From the NCBI GenBank assembly GCA_017526725.1, contig JAFXRA010000002.1, positions 1 through 9,877 on the forward strand: a DNA stretch of 9,877 bases. The letters run 5' to 3'. This DNA is from Candidatus Rifleibacteriota bacterium. GTDB lineage: Bacteria; Riflebacteria; Ozemobacteria; Ozemobacterales; Ozemobacteraceae. How positions within the stretch are numbered: position 1 is the first letter of the stretch; each line of letters begins with the position of its first letter. Positions 1 through 7,096 of the stretch are shown piece by piece. Under the pieces are notes generated by a model. The model saw nothing but the letters and a program-made list of their open reading frames with translations. It was not told the DNA's origin and searched no databases. The position numbers and the translations under genes are program-made.

Positions 1-1
1 A

Positions 2-1003
2 GTAAACTCTGATTCAAAGAAACAAACATCGTCACAAGGAAATAGAGACTGGATTGCCACGCAGTCTTCGACTGCTCGCAATGACGATAATGATTCAGGT
101 GTTTCCAATACGCTATCGCTAAACAAAATTTCCACTAATTCGGTCACCACTCCGACCTGCCAAAAGCAGGCCACCTCTCCTCAAGGAGAGGCTTTAGAAA
201 ACGGTGCCTGGTTCAAGTTCGTCTACAACAAAGGCGAAATGCGTGACAGCGCTCAATACCGTGGCAGAAGCGGAATAATCGGCTATGATTTAAAACTTAC
301 TGATACTAAGTCTTATGGTTTGTTCTTTGGTCATGGCAATAATACATTAGACGGTTTCGAAGATGCCTGGGCTAAAAACAAAATCGAAGAAAACAAATTT
401 GGTATTTACGCATCTAGAAAGAGCGATAAAGCCTCTGGCTTCTTGTATTTCGATTACGGAAAAGTAGATAACGAACTAAACCGAACTTTGACTAATCTAA
501 ATCTTTCCACTAACGTTAAATACAAAGGGGACTTGTTTGAAATCGGTGGAGAATACAAGCTTACTCCTAAGAATCAGAAGAACAAATCTTGGAAAGTTTA
601 CCCCTATGTAAATCTTCAATTCTCAAGATACAAACAGGATGGCTATCACGAAAACGGCGGTGGAATCTTCAATCAGGTTGTTGAAAGCAAAACCAATAAC
701 TATGCTGCTGGCCAGCTTGGGCTAGAATTCAATTTCAGTAATGAAAAAGAAAACTATGTTTTAAGACTTGCTGGGAAACGTGCTTTCTCTGGTGCCGACC
801 CCAAACTTACATTCAGCTTTGAAGGCGATATGGCGAACAAATACGAACTTGAAAATGAACAGGATAAAAACCATCTGCTAGTTTCCTTCAAAGGCGAAAG
901 AAAAATCTCTACAAATACTTTGTTATCCGCCGACTTCTCAATGCAGCGTGGCTCCCACGACCGCGACCTCAAAGCTTCGCTCTCTTTCTGGAAAAGGTTC
1001 TAA
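2..1003 (+). CDS. Autotransporter C-terminal beta-barrel domain, 5'-partial
   Basis: The frame is open from the left edge (first whole codon at 2) to the stop at 1001-1003, giving 333 visible residues; the start, signal peptide and passenger lie outside. From about residue 66 (NGAWFKFVYNKGEMRD) the sequence shows alternating amphipathic strands with many Gly, Tyr and Phe. It contains the GYDLKLTDTKSYGLFFGHG and KFGIYASRK patterns of the autotransporter domain, and it ends in an aromatic residue (LSFWKRF), as expected for BAM-dependent outer-membrane insertion. The family role is type V secretion: the barrel sits in the outer membrane and exports a passenger. Residues 1-65 are low-complexity and largely derived from two palindromic repeats read in frame. 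An ATG at 239 is a poor start because it would cut off the first strand and leave no signal peptide. The passenger's function cannot be inferred. Confidence 0.85.
   Translation, partial: VNSDSKKQTSSQGNRDWIATQSSTARNDDNDSGVSNTLSLNKISTNSVTTPTCQKQATSPQGEALENGAWFKFVYNKGEMRDSAQYRGRSGIIGYDLKLTDTKSYGLFFGHGNNTLDGFEDAWAKNKIEENKFGIYASRKSDKASGFLYFDYGKVDNELNRTLTNLNLSTNVKYKGDLFEIGGEYKLTPKNQKNKSWKVYPYVNLQFSRYKQDGYHENGGGIFNQVVESKTNNYAAGQLGLEFNFSNEKENYVLRLAGKRAFSGADPKLTFSFEGDMANKYELENEQDKNHLLVSFKGERKISTNTLLSADFSMQRGSHDRDLKASLSFWKRF
21..92 (-). repeat. Dispersed palindromic repeat, GTCATTGCGAG...GGCAATCC type, inside the coding frame
   Basis: On the minus strand this reads GTCATTGCGAGCAGTCGAAG followed by ACTGCGTGGCAATCC, a motif I recall as a dispersed repeat in many bacterial genomes. 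It contains the hairpin GCAGTC-ttc-GACTGC at 61-75. The plus strand translates in frame as DWIATQSSTARNDD within the autotransporter. A diverged relative lies at 3258-3294. The outer limits are approximate. Confidence 0.65.
133..195. repeat. Double-hairpin palindromic repeat inside the coding frame
   Basis: Two stem-loops lie next to each other: CCTGC-caaaa-GCAGG (156-170) and CCTCTCC-tcaa-GGAGAGG (174-191, 7 perfect pairs). A smaller GGTC/GACC pair precedes them. The segment translates as STNSVTTPTCQKQATSPQGE, which does not resemble the barrel sequence after it. The CCTCTCC/GGAGAGG form resembles dispersed palindromes of other genomes, but no second copy is present here, so repeat status is inferred. 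Confidence 0.55.
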
Positions 1004-1009
1004 AAATTT

Positions 1010-1175
1010 TCCGAAAACTAATTTTTAAGTCCAAATTAAACTGTGCTAATATCCTGCACATTTGTCATAAAAAGTATAGCGTATGGGCTTTAGCCCTGAA
1101 AGCTATACGGTTATGACAATGGGTAGGTTACAAACAAATAAATACTGATTTTTCATAAAATTTCTAGTTTTCGGA
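1010..1175. repeat. Small non-coding element bounded by an 11-bp inverted repeat
   Basis: TCCGAAAACTA at 1010-1020 is exactly repeated in inverse orientation as TAGTTTTCGGA at 1165-1175. The 144 bp between them hold the nested hairpin at 1063-1118 and no open frame of note. A further direct TTCGGAC pair sits at 1170-1176 and 1184-1190. This could be a MITE-like element, but no target-site duplication is visible. Confidence 0.4.
1063..1118. other. Three-tier nested stem-loop
   Basis: Three perfect stems lie inside one another: TGTCATAA 1063-1070 with TTATGACA 1111-1118, GTATAGC 1074-1080 with GCTATAC 1102-1108, and GGGC 1085-1088 with GCCC 1093-1096. They are separated by small asymmetric internal loops. 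No T-run follows, so it is not a classical intrinsic terminator. It lies 60 bases beyond the autotransporter stop and could be an RNA 3'-end structure or a REP-like element. Confidence 0.6.
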
Positions 1176-1226
1176 CAGCCTCCTTCGGACAAATAAAAAC
1201 ATAGCCAAAGTTTTTGCTATTAAAAA

Positions 1227-1253
1227 TTGAGTTAGCAATGACTTTTATATAAA
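1227..1253 (+). promoter_or_regulatory. Possible promoter of the secreted-protein gene
   Basis: TTGAGT (1227-1232) precedes TATAAA (1248-1253) with a short 15-base spacer, 35 bases before the chosen ATG. The region is AT-rich, so chance matches are easy. It is kept because it is the best pair in front of this gene. Confidence 0.25.
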
Positions 1254-1288
1254 TATTTGGTATTATGTACATTAATCTGGAGGTTGTT

Positions 1289-2431
1289 ATGAAATCATCA
1301 TATTTTAAGATTTATTTTATAGTAGTTGTTTTATCAATATTTTGCATACCATCATATTCTGCTGACATATCGTCAAATTTATATACATATCAAACTCTTA
1401 ACGATACTATGATTAATATCCCTGTTGCCGATATAATGGTTCCAAAAGGGTTTACAGCACAGGTTACAAGCCAATGGGACAGACTAGATGGCAGCTTCCC
1501 TGGTCATGAAGTAATTGGTTTGCAAAATGCCGATAATAGCGTAGGAATTTACATTTTTACTAACGAAAGCTATTACCAGTTCCAGAATAGAAATGCTATG
1601 GGATTTAATATGCCGCCCAAGCAGGGTCCAGACTATGAACGCAGAATTACTTTGATGAACTATATGGATTCTTCTGCTGTTATTGAAGTTTTTTTGAACA
1701 ATCTTGGCTTCAATAATAGAAAACTAATTAAGAATTTACCCTCTGATAATAATAAAATTCAACAAATTAAAAATGATTTATTGAAACAAGCCCAAATTGA
1801 TTTGCAGAAAATACAGCAAATGAATCAGATGGCTCGAACTGGAATGCAGGCTTCTTTAAATGGTGTTGATGTAAATATGTCTAAAAAACAGTATTCTGTG
1901 GGTTCTGGCAATATTGAAGCTTCTTCTTGTGTTAGAACCGTGACTAATTCAATTGGCAACAATACGATTGTTACAATAACCACTTATTGGGAAATTATGT
2001 ATTTTGTTGTCTATCGTGCCAATTCAAAAGAATTATTTGATAAATACTATAATACATATAAGACTGTTATTGGTAATTCCAGAATCAGACCTGAATTTTA
2101 TTTCGTTAATATGAAACTGAAACAGATGAATGATGAAAGAGTAGCAAAGATAGGTGCTGTAAGAGCTCAGATTTCATTAGAAGAACAACGAAAAATGATT
2201 GCTCAAAATAATCCTAGTCTAACTAATCCTGAAGCTGAATCTGTTTCAGATAAGGTTATGAATATGTGGGATGATGTTATAACAGAACGAGATGAATACA
2301 AAACTTTAGATGGAAGAAAGTTGAAAACATCTATGTACAATGAGACTGTGGCTCAGGATGGCGATACATTTTATATAGGGAATAAAACCGGTGTTCCCAG
2401 CGGTTTTAAGGAATTATCCAAGTCTTATTAA
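1289..2431 (+). CDS. Secreted protein of unknown function, 380 aa
   Basis: I chose ATG 1289 rather than the in-frame ATG at 1265 because TGGAGG (1278-1283) sits 5 bases before it. The protein then begins with a textbook Sec signal peptide: MKSSYFK, a hydrophobic core at about 8-20, and cleavage likely after PSYSA (residue 25). The mature part has a beta-rich segment at about 46-100 (VPKGFTAQVTSQWDRL, then VGIYIFTNESYYQ) and a Gln/Lys-rich helix at about 154-182. A second beta segment follows at about 200-245, another charged helix at about 274-306, and a C-terminal piece (about 318-375) with W, Y and G spacing like small repeated domains of extracellular proteins. One cysteine remains in the mature protein (C214). 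No catalytic motif is visible and I do not recognise the family. It probably lies in the periplasm or on the surface. It converges on the next gene with only 26 bases between stops and no clear terminator. Confidence 0.8.
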   Translation: MKSSYFKIYFIVVVLSIFCIPSYSADISSNLYTYQTLNDTMINIPVADIMVPKGFTAQVTSQWDRLDGSFPGHEVIGLQNADNSVGIYIFTNESYYQFQNRNAMGFNMPPKQGPDYERRITLMNYMDSSAVIEVFLNNLGFNNRKLIKNLPSDNNKIQQIKNDLLKQAQIDLQKIQQMNQMARTGMQASLNGVDVNMSKKQYSVGSGNIEASSCVRTVTNSIGNNTIVTITTYWEIMYFVVYRANSKELFDKYYNTYKTVIGNSRIRPEFYFVNMKLKQMNDERVAKIGAVRAQISLEEQRKMIAQNNPSLTNPEAESVSDKVMNMWDDVITERDEYKTLDGRKLKTSMYNETVAQDGDTFYIGNKTGVPSGFKELSKSY

Positions 2432-2457
2432 TTAATCTCAAATATAATTGTTCTAAT

Positions 2458-3120
2458 CTATCTGGAATAATAAATGTAACCCATTAAGCTGATTATATAG
2501 ATAATTATTAATAAGGTTTCAATTGTTATAAAGAAAAAACTAGTTTTGTTTTGTTCAAATATCATATTAGAAATCAAATAAAGCAAAGGCAAAACAATTA
2601 TTATAATTATTATAATAATTTTGAGATTATTTACCTTTTCTGCTTTATTTTGTTTTTCATTTTTTAGAGTTTCTTGCTCTCTGTTTATTTTCTCTCTTTC
2701 TTTGGAATAATCCTGCAAACTCATACCTTGTTTTATTTTTATACCATATGTATCTCCATGTGTTTCACAGTATATTATGCCATTTTTAGATAAGTCTCCT
2801 GAATTACAATATTTACACTCTTTGTAGCTTTTCCTAAAATCACCCTTTATATATTGTCCCTTCAATAATATATCCATATCAAGGGTGCGCATATTTGATG
2901 ATTCATGATCCATGTTATACATTTCTACAGCATCCGTTAATACTTTTAACGTAGATGCACAACTTTTCCTTAAATTGTATTCATGGGTGTAATGAACTTT
3001 TTTAAAGTTTGGTATTGCTAATCCGAAAAGAATTGAAAGTAAAAAACAGATAATTATACTATTTATAATAACTCTAGATGGTTCTTTTGCAAATTTGCTG
3101 TTTTGGGCACAGATTATCAT
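2458..3120 (-). CDS. Pilin-like membrane protein with CxxC...CxxH motif, 220 aa
   Basis: Residues 16-36 form an N-terminal hydrophobic helix ending GLAIPNFKK, like a pilin stalk, but the prepilin peptidase site (G-F-T-x-x-E) is missing. The following domain carries C54, the motif MYNMDH (67-72), DIL..QYIK (83-92), and C102-x2-C105-x12-C118-x2-H121. That spacing would suit a small metal site or disulphides. A charged, coiled-coil-like stretch (about 135-166) leads into two more hydrophobic segments at 168-188, beginning with eight isoleucines, and 193-217. It is a clear paralogue of the 165-residue protein at 5633-6130. The start is the first ATG, with a weak AAAGG 10 bases before it. Function is unknown: it may be a pseudopilin derivative that has become a fixed membrane protein. 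It is transcribed away from the importer genes. Confidence 0.75.
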   Translation of the reverse strand: MIICAQNSKFAKEPSRVIINSIIICFLLSILFGLAIPNFKKVHYTHEYNLRKSCASTLKVLTDAVEMYNMDHESSNMRTLDMDILLKGQYIKGDFRKSYKECKYCNSGDLSKNGIIYCETHGDTYGIKIKQGMSLQDYSKEREKINREQETLKNEKQNKAEKVNNLKIIIIIIIIVLPLLYLISNMIFEQNKTSFFFITIETLLIIIYIISLMGYIYYSR

Positions 3121-3257
3121 ATGCTTTTAACCTTTAAAACTAATATTTTTAATTTTATCTAAAAAAGTTAATTGAGGAAATAGTTAAAACAAATATTTCT
3201 GTATTTTTATGTAACACCCCCTTGTTTTTAATTTTAAAAATTGATATTGTTACATTT

Positions 3258-3294
3258 GTCATTTTGAACGATAGCGAAGCAATCTATATAGATT
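3258..3294 (+). repeat. Dispersed repeat copy ending in a 14-bp palindrome
   Basis: The core GTCATTTTGAACGATAGCGA followed by AGCAATC shares GTCATT, GA-C, CGAAG and CAATC with the minus-strand reading of the element at 21-92. It ends in the perfect palindrome AATCTATATAGATT (3281-3294). It stops 4 bases before the start codon of the binding-protein gene and so takes the place where a ribosome binding site should be. Confidence 0.55.
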
Positions 3295-3298
3295 AGAA

Positions 3299-4698
3299 AT
3301 GTTTAAAAAATATAAAATAATAACAACAATATTATTCTTAATACTAACTGTAGCTGCTCAGGCTGCAGAGAATGAGCTTACTTTCTGGAATTTCTGGGAT
3401 CCAAAACTGATAGTTCCTGTTATAGAAGCTTTTGAAAAAGAAAACCCAGGGGTAAAGATTCACAACGAACAACTTACTTGGAATAATGGCTTAGATAAAT
3501 TGTTGTTGCTATGGCTAATAACCGTGCACCTGACATTTGCGAAATGGGCTCAACCTGGATGGGAAAGTTCATGGCGGAAGGTGCATTATTAGATGTTACT
3601 GAAGAGTTTTCTCCTTTAAAAGATAAATACATAATGTGGGAACCTGCCCAAATGAACGGCAGAATCTATGGTATGCCATGGTTAGCCGGAACCCGTGTAA
3701 TGTTTTACAATAAAGATTTATTCATAAAAGCAGGTTTAGATCCTGATAAACCACCAGTTACCTGGAATGAATTCTTAGAAGCCTGTAAAAAAATACATGA
3801 CCCTAAGAACGGTATTTTTGGCTTTGGAATGAATGCTGGCGAAGGTCACATTTTATACAAGAAGTTCTTACCCTTTGGTTGGGGCAATGGTGCAAGGGTT
3901 TTAGATGAAAATGGCAATTTTGTTTTTGACAGCAAAGAGATGAAAGAAGCTCTAGAATTTTATTTAAAGTTAAAAGAATATAGCTATTGCGAAAAACAAG
4001 ATTTATTAAATGATGCTTTCAAAAGAGGAAAACTTGGTTTTGAAATATCTGGTTCCTGGATTTTTGCCAGATTGCCTATAGAAGCACCGAATCTGAATTT
4101 TGGAACCTGTCTTGTGCCTAAACCTTCTTATGAAAAAGGTTTTTCTACTTCTTTCATGGGTGGTGAAATACTCGTATTATTTAAAAGCTGTAAAAATAAA
4201 GAGTTAGCTGCAAAATTTATTAAATTTCTCACTAGAAGTGAAAATGCTCTTCTGATTACTAAAGAAGCCTGGACAAGTTTTCCTGCAAATGTGGGAGCTT
4301 TTTCTGATCCTGCTTTTTCTGACCCCAAAACCCAAGTGTTTTTTGAACAGATGAAAACAGGCATACACCCACCAGTTCACAGACTTTGGATAGAACTTGA
4401 AACAATAATAAATAATACAGTTGAAAAAGCTATGTATGGCGAGCCTATTGATAAAGTCATGAAAGAAGCTCGTGCTGAATACGAAAGAATTTTAAAATCA
4501 AAAACAATTAATGAAAAGCCAAGCAATATCAATGAAAAAAAAGCAAATGAAACTATGAATGCTTTGAGTATTCCTCAGGCTACTCAACCGAATCAGGCTA
4601 ACTGGCTTATGATATTGGTTTCTTTTATTGCTGTAGGTACTTTAATAAATGCTGTTTTAATGTCATTTATTCTTTATGAATTAAAAAAAAAAGACTGA
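3299..4698 (+). pseudogene. Carbohydrate ABC transporter substrate-binding protein (MalE/UgpB type), frameshifted, with C-terminal membrane anchor
   Basis: Two overlapping frames together encode one family 1 extracellular solute-binding protein. The first frame (3299-3592) gives a signal peptide (MFKKYKIITTILFLILTVAA, cleavage near QAA), then LTFWNFWDPKLIVPVIEAFE and WNNGLDK. After DK the protein continues in the next frame as IVVAMANNRAPDICEMGSTW and runs to 4698; the ATG at 3511 is therefore internal. One extra A in the AAA at 3497-3499 would restore 466 codons of the usual fold (GMPWLAGTRVMFYNKDLF, TWNEFLEACKKI, GFEISGSW, AAKFIKFLT). Thus it is either a real one-base deletion or a sequence error. 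Unusually, residues about 436-460 form a membrane helix followed by KKKD, so the protein would be tethered to the inner membrane. The in-frame start lacks a convincing ribosome binding site. It would bind a sugar or glycerol-phosphate-like ligand for the two permeases downstream. Confidence 0.85.
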
Positions 4699-4736
4699 TT
4701 TTTAAATTCTTTAATAGTCAAAATCCTTCTGAAAAG

Positions 4737-5591
4737 GTGCACCAGAGATTATTGTTCTTGCTCCCTTGGTTACTTACTCTGGCTGTATTTTGGATATATC
4801 CATTAGTCTTTTCTTTAATATTGAGTTTTAGTAATTATGATGTTTTCCACCCCGAATTATTCAGTTTTGTTGGTTTTGAGAACTATGCACGTCTTTTAAA
4901 AGATGCTGGTTTCAGACAGGCTCTGCTCAATACTTTCATTTTTGTTGTGGGAACCACGCCTGTTACAACGGTAATGGCTCTGGTTCTTGCGCTTATGATC
5001 AATTCTGTAAGACGCGGAAATCAGGTTTTCCGTTCTGTATTTTTCCTGCCTTCTATTGTATCTATTGTAGTAACTGCTTCTATTTTCAAATCCTTTTATT
5101 CTCCTGTTGGAATGTTGAATAGAATCGTAGAATTTTTCGGTTTGACAGGGCACGGTTGGTTAGTGGAAAAAGGCTTTGCAATGCCGGCTATTATGATGAT
5201 GAATGTCTGGGCTTATACTGGTTATTATATGGTTTTGTATCTGGCGGCCTTAACTGCTGTTCCCAAGCAACTTTATGAAGCTGCAGAAGTAGATGGAGCC
5301 GATGAATGGCAGCAGTTCTGGTATATAACTTTGCCTCAGATTCGCTATATGACAATATTTGTTATAGTAATAAATACAATCAGAAGCTGGCAGGTTTTCC
5401 CAGAAGTCTTTACTCTGACTCACGGCGGACCAGTGGGCACAACAAATACTCTTGTAAACCATTTATATGAAACTGCTTTCCGATATCATGATATGGGCTA
5501 TGCTTCAGCAATTTCTTTCGTTTTGTTGGCTATTATCATGGTTTTTGCCTTCGCTCAAATGCGTATTTTGCAAGGCAGAAAGGAGAGCTGA
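4737..5591 (+). CDS. Carbohydrate ABC transporter permease, MalF/UgpA type
   Basis: This is one of the two membrane subunits of a sugar importer, in the inner membrane. About six hydrophobic segments are visible, starting RLLFLLPWLLTLAVFWIYPL. The cytoplasmic EAA loop that docks on the ATPase is intact at residues 181-200 (EAAEVDGADEWQQFWYITLP). Length (284 aa) is normal for the short MalF/UgpA class. The start is uncertain. GTG 4737 has only a weak GAAAAG before it, while the same frame is open back to 4680 and adds FKFFNSQNPSEKVHQ, which looks like the natural hydrophilic N-terminus. No ATG lies there, so a CTG (4695) or ATT (4698) start, or a lost start codon, is possible. The gene directly follows the binding-protein gene and may be translationally coupled to it. 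Confidence 0.9.
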   Translation: MHQRLLFLLPWLLTLAVFWIYPLVFSLILSFSNYDVFHPELFSFVGFENYARLLKDAGFRQALLNTFIFVVGTTPVTTVMALVLALMINSVRRGNQVFRSVFFLPSIVSIVVTASIFKSFYSPVGMLNRIVEFFGLTGHGWLVEKGFAMPAIMMMNVWAYTGYYMVLYLAALTAVPKQLYEAAEVDGADEWQQFWYITLPQIRYMTIFVIVINTIRSWQVFPEVFTLTHGGPVGTTNTLVNHLYETAFRYHDMGYASAISFVLLAIIMVFAFAQMRILQGRKES

Positions 5592-5594
5592 GAG

Positions 5595-5623
5595 GTGAGA
5601 ATTGAGAATTGAGAATTGAGAGA
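5595..5623. repeat. Tandem GAGAATT heptamers
   Basis: Three exact copies of GAGAATT (5597-5617) are followed by a partial GAGAGATT. They begin 5 bases after the stop of the MalF-type permease and fill most of the gap to the opposite-strand gene. This is a simple tandem repeat that could vary in copy number. Confidence 0.7.
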
Positions 5624-5632
5624 TTTGTTTTT

Positions 5633-6130
5633 TTATAAAAAAAATAGCATTACAGTAGTTATAACCAATATAACGAAACCTGGTGCAACATGTTTAATAT
5701 AGTGATATTTTGAATCTATTACGCATTCCTCAATATATTTTTCATACTCCTTAGATGGCGGAACTCCTTCAGATTTATTTGAATTATAGCCAGCAGAACC
5801 ATGATATTCACAATATATGATTCCATCATTCATCAATTCTCCGCGACTAAGGTATTTGCAATTTTTAGGATCAGGATAGCTGATTTTTGTTTTCAAGTAT
5901 TTTTCTCTTACTAATATATCAATAACATTTTCATTTATTTCACTAATCATTTGGCTATGATCCATGTTATACATTTCTATAACGCTTAACAGCATTTTCT
6001 GATTAGAGAAACACTGTTTTTCTTTATATCTATAGTTAGGCCCACCATGAAGGCCATATTCTGGGGGATATAAAAGAATAACCAAACCATTGACTATTAG
6101 CCATATAATTATACGAAATGTTTTACTCAT
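5633..6130 (-). CDS. Pilin-like membrane protein, 165 aa, between the two permease genes
   Basis: It is a shorter paralogue of the 220-residue protein at 2458-3120. It has an N-terminal hydrophobic helix (about 5-22, RIIIWLIVNGLVILLY), then C40, MYNMDH (53-58), DIL..KYLK (71-80), C91, and DGIIYCEYHG (102-111). It ends in a single C-terminal hydrophobic helix (about 148-165). The second cysteine of the paralogue's CxxC is leucine here (CKYL), so a four-ligand metal site would not be conserved. No prepilin cleavage motif is present. The start is ATG 6130-6128, with GGGA about 9 bases upstream as a weak ribosome binding site. It lies antisense inside what should be a malF-malG transcription unit, which suggests insertion or rearrangement. 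Function is unknown. Confidence 0.75.
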   Translation of the reverse strand: MSKTFRIIIWLIVNGLVILLYPPEYGLHGGPNYRYKEKQCFSNQKMLLSVIEMYNMDHSQMISEINENVIDILVREKYLKTKISYPDPKNCKYLSRGELMNDGIIYCEYHGSAGYNSNKSEGVPPSKEYEKYIEECVIDSKYHYIKHVAPGFVILVITTVMLFFL

Positions 6131-6283
6131 AAAAAGGTTCCCGAATTAAATTATATATAATATTATCATGTTTTCTAATACATAGGACTATAAAAAATAA
6201 AAAAAATGGAATATAATCTGTAAGAATTAAAAAGTATACTAAGTGATTTAGTTATTAAATAAGTTGTGATTTTAATATAAGTC

Positions 6284-7096
6284 ATGAGTAAATTAATAAA
6301 GTCAAAATTAAATTTTTTCATTCTAACAGCTTTGGCAATAGGTTACCTTTATCCGTGGCTGTATATGTTTTTGCGTTCATTTCTCAGACATGAACCAGGA
6401 TTATCTGATGGCAATGGTTTATTTACGTTGGATAATTACAGATTGATTATAGGTCAGGCGGGGTTCTTAACCTATATTTTAAATAGTTTTATTGTTTTAA
6501 CAGCAGTAGTTGTTGGCAATATTGTATTTTCGATAATGGTTGGCTATGCTTTTGCCAGATACAGATTCCCTTTCAAACGTCTGATGTTTTTGATTATTTT
6601 AGGAACATTGATGATTCCAAAACAGACTCTGATGATTCCTTTGCTTGACTTAATGGTTAGACTTGGTCTGCACAATACTTTATGGGCGCTAATTTTGCCT
6701 TTTTGCGTTGATGGATTTAATGTTTTTCTTATGAAGCAATATATAGAAAACTTACCAAAAGACTTAGAAGAAGCAGCACGAGCTGATGGGGCAGGGGAAT
6801 GGCAGATTCTTTGGCATGTAATTACTCCGCTTGCTAAGCCAGCAATCTCTGTAATTATTATAAATACTGCTATTATTAACTGGAATGCGTTTTTGTTCCC
6901 TTTAATTTTTATCGACTCTGCACATTTAAGAACTTTGCCGGTTGCTTTATCTATGCTTGTTCAAGGACAATATGGCACAGATTGGGGTGCATTGATGGCA
7001 GGGGCTTCCGTAAGCTCACTTCCGATTATTATTATATTCTGGATATTCCAGAAAGAAATAATTGAAGGAATAACCAGCGGAGCGTTGAAGGATTAG
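6284..7096 (+). CDS. Carbohydrate ABC transporter permease, MalG/UgpE type
   Basis: This is the second inner-membrane subunit of the sugar importer. Its 270 residues match the family length. It has six hydrophobic segments and the family landmarks LNSFIVLTAVVVGNI, GYAFARYRFPFKRL, MIPKQTLMIPL and LHNTLWALILP. The EAA loop lies at residues 163-182 (EAARADGAGEWQILWHVITP), and the C-terminus GITSGALKD is the usual MalG-type ending. ATG 6284 begins the conserved N-terminus, but no good ribosome binding site precedes it. The 692 bases separating it from the MalF-type gene hold an opposite-strand gene, so it probably needs its own promoter in the AT-rich stretch 6131-6283. TATAAT at 6212-6217 is a possible -10 without a convincing -35. 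No ATPase gene follows. Confidence 0.92.
   Translation: MSKLIKSKLNFFILTALAIGYLYPWLYMFLRSFLRHEPGLSDGNGLFTLDNYRLIIGQAGFLTYILNSFIVLTAVVVGNIVFSIMVGYAFARYRFPFKRLMFLIILGTLMIPKQTLMIPLLDLMVRLGLHNTLWALILPFCVDGFNVFLMKQYIENLPKDLEEAARADGAGEWQILWHVITPLAKPAISVIIINTAIINWNAFLFPLIFIDSAHLRTLPVALSMLVQGQYGTDWGALMAGASVSSLPIIIIFWIFQKEIIEGITSGALKD

Noticed and set aside
754..972. Minus-strand open frame inside the autotransporter barrel
   Set aside because: It is antisense to a clear beta-barrel frame, with no family features and no ribosome binding site.
1085..1110. tRNA or riboswitch
   Set aside because: There is no cloverleaf, no T-loop sequence and no known aptamer core; only nested simple stems are present.
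1063..1118. Intrinsic terminator of the autotransporter
   Set aside because: The stem is strong, but AATGGGTAGG follows instead of a T-run.
2593..2627. Functional AT repeat
   Set aside because: The ATT/ATA run is explained by eight consecutive isoleucine codons in the membrane helix of the pilin-like protein.
3494..3515. Programmed ribosomal frameshift in the binding-protein gene
   Set aside because: There is no slippery heptamer and no obvious stimulatory structure, and this family is not known to use frameshifting. A one-base deletion or sequence error is simpler.
4896..5462. Two minus-strand open frames inside the MalF-type gene
   Set aside because: The plus-strand frame is an unmistakable permease; the antisense translations look like random low-complexity sequence.
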